A stretch of 20,332 nt of DNA, from NCBI GenBank assembly GCA_948875265.1, contig CAQRYF010000029.1, positions 1 through 20,332 on the forward strand, read 5' to 3'. The position numbers and the translations under genes are program-made. The notes beneath the pieces are model-generated. The model was not told where the DNA came from. It did not search any database and worked only from the letters and a program-made list of their open reading frames with translations. The first letter of the stretch is position 1. Each line of letters begins with the position of its first letter. This DNA is from an uncultured Clostridia bacterium (GTDB lineage: Bacteria > Bacillota > Clostridia > TANB77 > CAG-508). Positions 16,653 to 20,332 of the stretch are shown piece after piece.

Positions 16653-17273
16653 ATGTTAGCATATATAAAAGGAAAATTAGAAATGAAAATGACAGGATAT
16701 GTTGTAATTGATGTTGGGGGACTAGGATATAAAATATTTATGTCAGATACAGGAATAGAGAAATTAGGAAATATAGGAGAAACTGTCAAAGTGCACACAT
16801 ACTATAAAGTAAGAGAAGATGATATTAGTATATTTGGTTTTAATACGCTAGAAGAATTAAGAATGTTCGAATTATTAATTAGTGTAAGTGGAGTAGGAGC
16901 AAAAACAGCAATTAGTATGCTTGCAGTATGTGAACCATCAGAGTTTGCATTAGCAATAATATCTGAAGATATAAAAACATTAACGCAAATTCCTGGAATT
17001 GGAGCAAAATCAGCACAAAGAATTATATTAGAATTGAAAGATAAAGTTAAAAAGGAACAACAAATTCAAGAATTAACAGTTGCAACAAAAGGAGTAAAAA
17101 CTAAGGTAGAAGTTGCAATAGAAAATAGTCAAAAAATCAGTGAAGCAATTGCAGCACTTCAAGTATTGGGATATAATAAAAAAGAAATAGAAAAAGCATT
17201 TGAAAAAATAAATAAAGAAGAATTAACAGTAGAAGAATTAATTAAAAAAGGATTAGTATCTTTAGGAATGTAA
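16653..17273 (+). CDS. ruvA: Holliday junction branch migration protein RuvA
   Basis: 206-aa DNA-binding subunit that clamps Holliday junctions and loads the RuvB motor. It has an N-terminal OB-fold (MLAYIKGKLE, VIDVGGLGYKIF), two helix-hairpin-helix motifs (VSGVGAKTA 78-86 and IPGIGAKSA 113-121), a Lys-rich linker and a C-terminal RuvB-binding domain (EAIAALQVLGYNKKEIEKAF). Length is typical. The start has AGGAAGG about 8 nt upstream. ruvB is not in this window; instead rarA follows after 40 bp, so the pair groups two replication-fork repair functions. No in-frame CGG. Confidence 0.97.
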   Translation: MLAYIKGKLEMKMTGYVVIDVGGLGYKIFMSDTGIEKLGNIGETVKVHTYYKVREDDISIFGFNTLEELRMFELLISVSGVGAKTAISMLAVCEPSEFALAIISEDIKTLTQIPGIGAKSAQRIILELKDKVKKEQQIQELTVATKGVKTKVEVAIENSQKISEAIAALQVLGYNKKEIEKAFEKINKEELTVEELIKKGLVSLGM

Positions 17274-17313
17274 TAAATTCATACAATTATATAATTATAT
17301 AAGGAGGCGAAAA

Positions 17314-18586
17314 ATGAATAAAAACGAACCATTAGCATTTAGAATGAGACCAAGAACTTTAGAAGAATATGTAGGACAAGAACATATCTTAGGAGAAGGA
17401 AAAATATTATATAGAACAATAAAAGCAGATAGGTTGTCAAGTATTATTTTATTTGGACCTCCTGGATGTGGAAAAACATCACTTGCAAGAGTAATTAGTG
17501 GAACAACAAAATATAAATTTTATAAATTAAATGCAGTAACTTCAGGAGTTTCAGACATAAAAAAAGTAATAGAAGAAACTAAGAATTTCATGTTAAATCC
17601 AACTGGGAAAGCTATATTATTTATTGATGAAATTCATAGATTTAATAAATTACAACAAGATGCATTATTACCATTTGTAGAAAACGGAACAATCATTCTA
17701 ATTGGAGCAACAACAGAGAATCCATATTTTGAAGTAAATAAAGCCTTGATATCTAGGTCTATGGTAATAAAATTGAATCCATTAACAGAAGAAAATATAT
17801 ATCAAATTTTAAAAAATGCATTAGAGAGAAAAGATGGACTTCGGAGAGTATAATATAAAAATAGAAGATAAAACATTAAGGAAATTAGCAGGGATTAGCA
17901 ATGGAGATGTAAGAACAGCTTTAAATGGACTTGAAGTAGCAACACTTACAACTGCAATGGATAAAGATGGATATATATATTTGACAGATGAAGTGATAAA
18001 AAATAGTGTACAAAGTAGAAAAGCAATTTTTGACAAAAATGGAGAAGTTCATTATGATAATATAAGTGCATTTATAAAATCAATGAGAGGGTCGGATCCA
18101 GATGCTACACTATTTTACTTAGCAAGAGCAATAAATGGAGGAGAAGATCCAATGTTTTTAGCAAGGAGAATAGTAATATGTGCTTCTGAAGATGTTGGAT
18201 TAGCAAACCCTAATGCATTAGTACTAGCTAATAGTGCAATGCAGGCAGTACATATGATAGGAATGCCTGAAGCCAGAATTATATTAGCACAAGCTGCTGT
18301 ATATGTAGCTACGTCAAAAAAATCTAACTCTACATATATGGGAATAAATAAAGCATTAGAAGATGTACAAAACAAAGAAACAGGGGAAATTCCTATGAAT
18401 ATTAGAAATGCACCTATAGAGAAAATGAGAGAACTAGGATATAATGAAGGATACTTATATCCTCATGATTTCCCAGGACACTATGTAGAACAACAATATT
18501 TGCCAGATAAAATGTCAGGTGTAAAATATTATAATGGAGATATGGATAATATAGACTTCTGGATAAATAATAATAACAAAAAATAA
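17314..18586 (+). CDS. rarA: RarA/MgsA family AAA+ ATPase, read through a +1 frameshift
   Basis: Replication-associated recombination ATPase acting at stalled forks. The product is 423 aa if translation passes from 17314-17841 to 17843-18586, the normal family length. N-terminal motifs are PLAFRMRPRTLEEYVGQEH, Walker A GPPGCGKT (48-55), Walker B LFIDEIHRF (102-110), sensor 1 GATTENP (131-137) and the arginine finger SR (147-148). The C-terminal part has GDVRTALNGLE (sensor 2), MRGSDPDA, ASEDVGLANP and YPHDFPGHYVEQQYLP. At 17842 the frame meets CGG after ERKDGL. Unshifted translation stops three codons later, while skipping the C continues GEYNIKIED. The start has AAGGAGG about 6 nt upstream. 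Without the shift the enzyme would lose its C-terminal lid and tetramerisation domain. Confidence 0.93.
17842..17844 (+). other. In-frame CGG with +1 frame change (site 8, rarA)
   Basis: Context GGA CTT CGG AGA. Skipping C17842 gives DGL-GEYNIKIEDKTL, which is the family reading. The unshifted frame stops at 17851-17853. Confidence 0.88.
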
Positions 18587-18618
18587 ATTAAATAAATACA
18601 TAAATTTAAAAAATTTGG

Positions 18619-18643
18619 AAAACCTACTAAAAAGTAGGTTTTT
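18619..18643 (+). terminator. Terminator after rarA, carrying the likely ribosome binding site of the next gene
   Basis: 9-bp stem AAAACCTAC/GTAGGTTTT with loop TAAAAA, then T's. The 3' arm contains AGTAGG, 8-10 nt before the ATG at 18647 and the only SD-like sequence there. This is the same arrangement as at 2918-2974. Confidence 0.7.
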
Positions 18644-18646
18644 ATT

Positions 18647-18994
18647 ATGATGAAAAAAATGATTATTGGAACTTTAGCAGGAATTGTAAGTGGATTATTT
18701 TCAACTGGTGGAGGTATGATATTAGTTCCAGCTTTTATATATTTATTAAAATTAGATGCTACTAAATCAAGGGGAACATCGGTGTTTTGTATTTTACCAA
18801 TGGTAATAACAAGTAGCTTTTTCTATTACAAAGGAAATTTTATAGATTGGAAAATATCTATAATGTGTGCAATAGGAGGTGCAATAGGAGGTTATATAGG
18901 AGCAAAACTTCTAAAAAAATTGCCTGAAAAAATATTAAAAATAGCATTTACATGCTTTTTAGCATATGTGTCTTTTAAAATGATTACAAGTTAA
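18647..18994 (+). CDS. Half-size TSUP (TauE/SafE) permease, subunit 1
   Basis: 115-aa hydrophobic protein with about four membrane helices. The TSUP signature GLFSTGGGMILVP lies near the N-terminus, then KLDATKSRGTSVF and AIGGAIGGYIGAKLLKKLP at the end of the repeat. TSUP permeases normally hold two such four-helix halves in one chain of about 250 aa. Here each half is a separate gene, the other starting 29 bp downstream. The family moves sulfite, sulfonates or other small organic anions; the substrate is unknown here. The start (ATG at 18647 or 18650) has only a weak binding site inside the terminator hairpin. No sign of frameshift: each half begins and ends cleanly, and the second has its own strong binding site. 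Confidence 0.85.
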   Translation: MMKKMIIGTLAGIVSGLFSTGGGMILVPAFIYLLKLDATKSRGTSVFCILPMVITSSFFYYKGNFIDWKISIMCAIGGAIGGYIGAKLLKKLPEKILKIAFTCFLAYVSFKMITS

Positions 18995-19023
18995 AGCAAG
19001 AAAGCTTTTGAAAGGAGAAAAAG

Positions 19024-19419
19024 ATGGCAGAGGTCTTAATTGGACTAGTTTCGGGAATTGTAAGTGGTACTGGAATGGGTGGAGGAACAATTTTGATTTT
19101 TTTACTTTCTTTTTTCATGGGAATAGAACAACATATTGCCCAAGCAACAAACTTGATTTTTTTTATACCTACATCTATAGTTGCTATTATAGTTAATTTA
19201 AAAAACAAAAATATTGATTTAAAATTAGCTATTTTAATATCAATTTTTGGTATTTTTGGAGCAATAATAGGTGCAAATATTTCAATACATACAGATGTAA
19301 AAATATTGAAAAAATGTTTTGGAATATTTTTAGCAGTTATTACAATAAATGAAATATATTCCATTATAAAACTATATATAAAACCGTATAAAAAAGTAAA
19401 AAAAATAAATAATAAATAA
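19024..19419 (+). CDS. Half-size TSUP (TauE/SafE) permease, subunit 2
   Basis: 131-aa hydrophobic protein with about four helices and the same repeat pattern as its upstream neighbour: LVSGIVSGTGMGGGTILIF, QATNLIFFIPTS, ISIFGIFGAIIGANISIHTD. It ends in a basic tail (KPYKKVKKINNK). The start has AAAGGAG about 6 nt upstream. It follows subunit 1 closely, so co-translation and a heterodimer are likely. Both halves carry the N-terminal glycine signature, as the two repeats of a full-length TSUP protein do. Confidence 0.85.
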   Translation: MAEVLIGLVSGIVSGTGMGGGTILIFLLSFFMGIEQHIAQATNLIFFIPTSIVAIIVNLKNKNIDLKLAILISIFGIFGAIIGANISIHTDVKILKKCFGIFLAVITINEIYSIIKLYIKPYKKVKKINNK

Positions 19420-19497
19420 AAGAGAACATAAAGATATATCAAATTAAGACAAAATATCTTATATAAAATATAGTTATGACACATAGGAGGTGAAATA

Positions 19498-19641
19498 ATG
19501 AAATTCATTAAAGGTGTTATGATAGGTGGATTAGTAACTACAGGTTTAGTAATGATGTATGCTGAAAGTAATGGAATGATGAATAAAAAGAAAATGCTTA
19601 GAAAAGGAAAACAATTTGCAAAAAAAATGGGAATCATGTAA
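19498..19641 (+). CDS. Small single-pass membrane protein, 47 aa
   Basis: The start has a near-perfect AGGAGGTG 5-6 nt upstream and the gene ends 15 nt before a strong terminator, so it is a real short gene. It has one N-terminal membrane segment (MIGGLVTTGLVMMYA), then a Met/Lys-rich basic tail (NKKKMLRKGKQFAKKMG). It resembles YtxH-like short membrane proteins in layout, but similarity is not enough to name it. Confidence 0.75.
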   Translation: MKFIKGVMIGGLVTTGLVMMYAESNGMMNKKKMLRKGKQFAKKMGIM

Positions 19642-19656
19642 GAAAATTCACAAAAT

Positions 19657-19694
19657 AAATTGCCAAAAGGGATCTTGTACCTTTTTGGCAATTT
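19657..19694 (+). terminator. Terminator after the 47-aa gene
   Basis: 14-bp stem (AAATTGCCAAAAGG at 19657-19670 against its complement at 19680-19694, one T bulged) with a 9-nt loop, followed by T-rich sequence. It may also end transcription of the convergent Cys-rich gene. Confidence 0.85.
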
Positions 19695-19717
19695 TACTTT
19701 CATATAAAAGCTTCTAA

Positions 19718-19759
19718 TGTCCCATAGAGAAACGTCCCCAATAGGACATTAGCACATTA
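19718..19759 (-). repeat. REP-like hairpin element, copy 3
   Basis: Minus-strand core 19748-19718, TGTCCTATTG ... CTATGGGACA, with the same GGGGACGTTTCT centre as copies 1 and 2. Before it, TAATGTGCTAA carries the stop codon of the Cys-rich gene (19759-19757). One arm has a mismatch. Confidence 0.85.
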
Positions 19760-20227
19760 CATTTTGTCTAAATCTTCAAATAAGTGTTCTTTGTCATCAC
19801 ATTTATCACAATGGTCATGTTTTTTATCATCTATAAAACAATCGCATTTATCACATTTATCACCTTTTAAACATTTACCTTCATGATGACATTTTGCACA
19901 AATTTTTATTTTCTTTGTATCATTTACCCAAATTTGTAAAGCGTATTCTTTTCCTGGGCAAAGAGGTCCAAAAACGAATTCTCCTTCTTTGTCAGTAAAA
20001 GTATGACCAATAGGTCTTCTTTCTTCTTTACCATGTTCACAAACAACTTCTACTAATTTAACAACAGCGTCACAAACTGGTTCTTTAAAACAGTTTTTTA
20101 CTACTCCATAAATAACATCTCTATTATCTTCTGGTAAAGTAATATCTAAATCAAATTGTTTTCCTCCTGAAATAACTCCGTCTACATCTAATACTGGGCA
20201 ATGAGGTTTTTTACCATCAAATTCCAT
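19757..20227 (-). CDS. Cys-rich protein with a carboxypeptidase-regulatory-like (prealbumin-type) domain
   Basis: 156-aa protein without signal peptide. The N-terminal two thirds form a beta-sandwich of the carboxypeptidase-regulatory or Cna-B type: VIYGVVKNCFKEPVCDAVVK, GHTFTDKEGEFVFGPLCPG, YALQIWVND. The C-terminal third is rich in Cys, His, Asp and Lys (CAKCHH, CDKCDC, HDHCDKCDD) and probably binds metal. There are 13 Cys in all. The ATG at 20227 is chosen over 20236 because AAAGGA lies 9 nt before it and nearly touches the earlier one. A good promoter lies upstream. Similar domains occur in spore coat and surface proteins of Clostridia, but function is not known. No in-frame CGG. Confidence 0.8.
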   Translation of the reverse strand: MEFDGKKPHCPVLDVDGVISGGKQFDLDITLPEDNRDVIYGVVKNCFKEPVCDAVVKLVEVVCEHGKEERRPIGHTFTDKEGEFVFGPLCPGKEYALQIWVNDTKKIKICAKCHHEGKCLKGDKCDKCDCFIDDKKHDHCDKCDDKEHLFEDLDKM

Positions 20228-20263
20228 ATTTATCATTCCTTTCTTATAACAACTAAATTGTTG

Positions 20264-20292
20264 TTTATATATATTATGAAGAAAAAGGTCAA
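20264..20292 (-). promoter_or_regulatory. Sigma-A-type promoter of the Cys-rich protein gene
   Basis: On the minus strand, TTGACC (20292-20287), a 17-nt spacer, and TATAAA (20269-20264). A small inverted repeat ACAAC-6 nt-GTTGT (about 20248-20263) lies just downstream and could be an operator. Confidence 0.65.
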
Positions 20293-20332
20293 AAGTTGAG
20301 AGATTTTGACTATAATATAAAAAATAATATTA

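Noticed and set aside
1269..17844. CGG simply reassigned to another amino acid (Gln or Trp, as in some Bacillota)
   Set aside because: Reassignment without a frame change would leave early stops after seven of the eight sites and would not restore the family sequence.
1240..17850. prfB- or Ty1-type slippery shift with Shine-Dalgarno stimulation
   Set aside because: The codon before CGG differs at all eight sites, most cannot re-pair one base ahead, and no upstream SD-like sequence has constant spacing.
18984..19703. 239-aa minus-strand ORF opposite the second TSUP gene and the 47-aa gene
   Set aside because: It is antisense to genes with good starts and family motifs, and its sequence is the hydrophobic low-complexity type expected of a shadow frame.

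Overview
The window looks like the chromosome of an AT-rich, spore-forming Bacillota, most likely an uncultured Clostridia. Supporting this are very strong A/T bias, AGA and GGA codon preference, AGGAGG-type ribosome binding sites, sigma-A-like promoters, a CwlD-type amidase, and a diaminopimelate route using DapL plus DapF. No rRNA, tRNA, CRISPR array or transposase gene was seen.

Layout. 1-1001: an adenylate kinase-like gene, then gene debris (an unknown minus-strand remnant abutting a GNAT acetyltransferase tail). 1065-2897: a CwlD-type amidase and an unknown one-pass membrane protein. 2973-11200: one very large gene for an NdvB/ChvB-type cyclic beta-glucan synthase (about 2740 aa), carrying a short palindromic insertion. 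11382-12941, minus strand: polysaccharide deacetylase and monofunctional peptidoglycan glycosyltransferase. 13134-15570: dapF, a small minus-strand gene and dapL. 15951-18586: a probable operon of an HD-domain protein, ruvA and the RarA/MgsA ATPase. 18647-19641: two half-size TSUP permease genes and a 47-aa membrane protein. 19757-20227, minus strand: a Cys-rich protein with a carboxypeptidase-regulatory-like domain.

The main observation is translational. Four conserved genes (cwlD, the glucan synthase, dapL, rarA) are broken by eight frame changes. Every one is +1, and every one lies at an in-frame CGG. Skipping the C lets GGN be read as glycine and restores the family sequence (seven sites at conserved positions, one inside the palindromic insertion). 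The unshifted frame reaches a stop within about 15 codons at seven of the eight sites. The other well-supported genes contain no in-frame CGG at all; the exceptions are two codons in the adenylate kinase-like gene and one near the end of a 66-aa gene. CGG trinucleotides in the other two phases (about 15) cause no frame change. This suggests that CGG is not read as arginine here and that C-GGN is decoded as a +1 frameshift to glycine. A systematic base-insertion error in the assembly must be excluded first.

Other structure includes three copies of a REP-like hairpin, each sitting on the 3' end of a gene and supplying its stop region. Two terminator-like hairpins hold the ribosome binding site of the next gene in their 3' arm. 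Much of the gene content concerns the cell envelope (amidase, deacetylase, glycosyltransferase, DAP synthesis, glucan synthase), with a DNA repair pair alongside.
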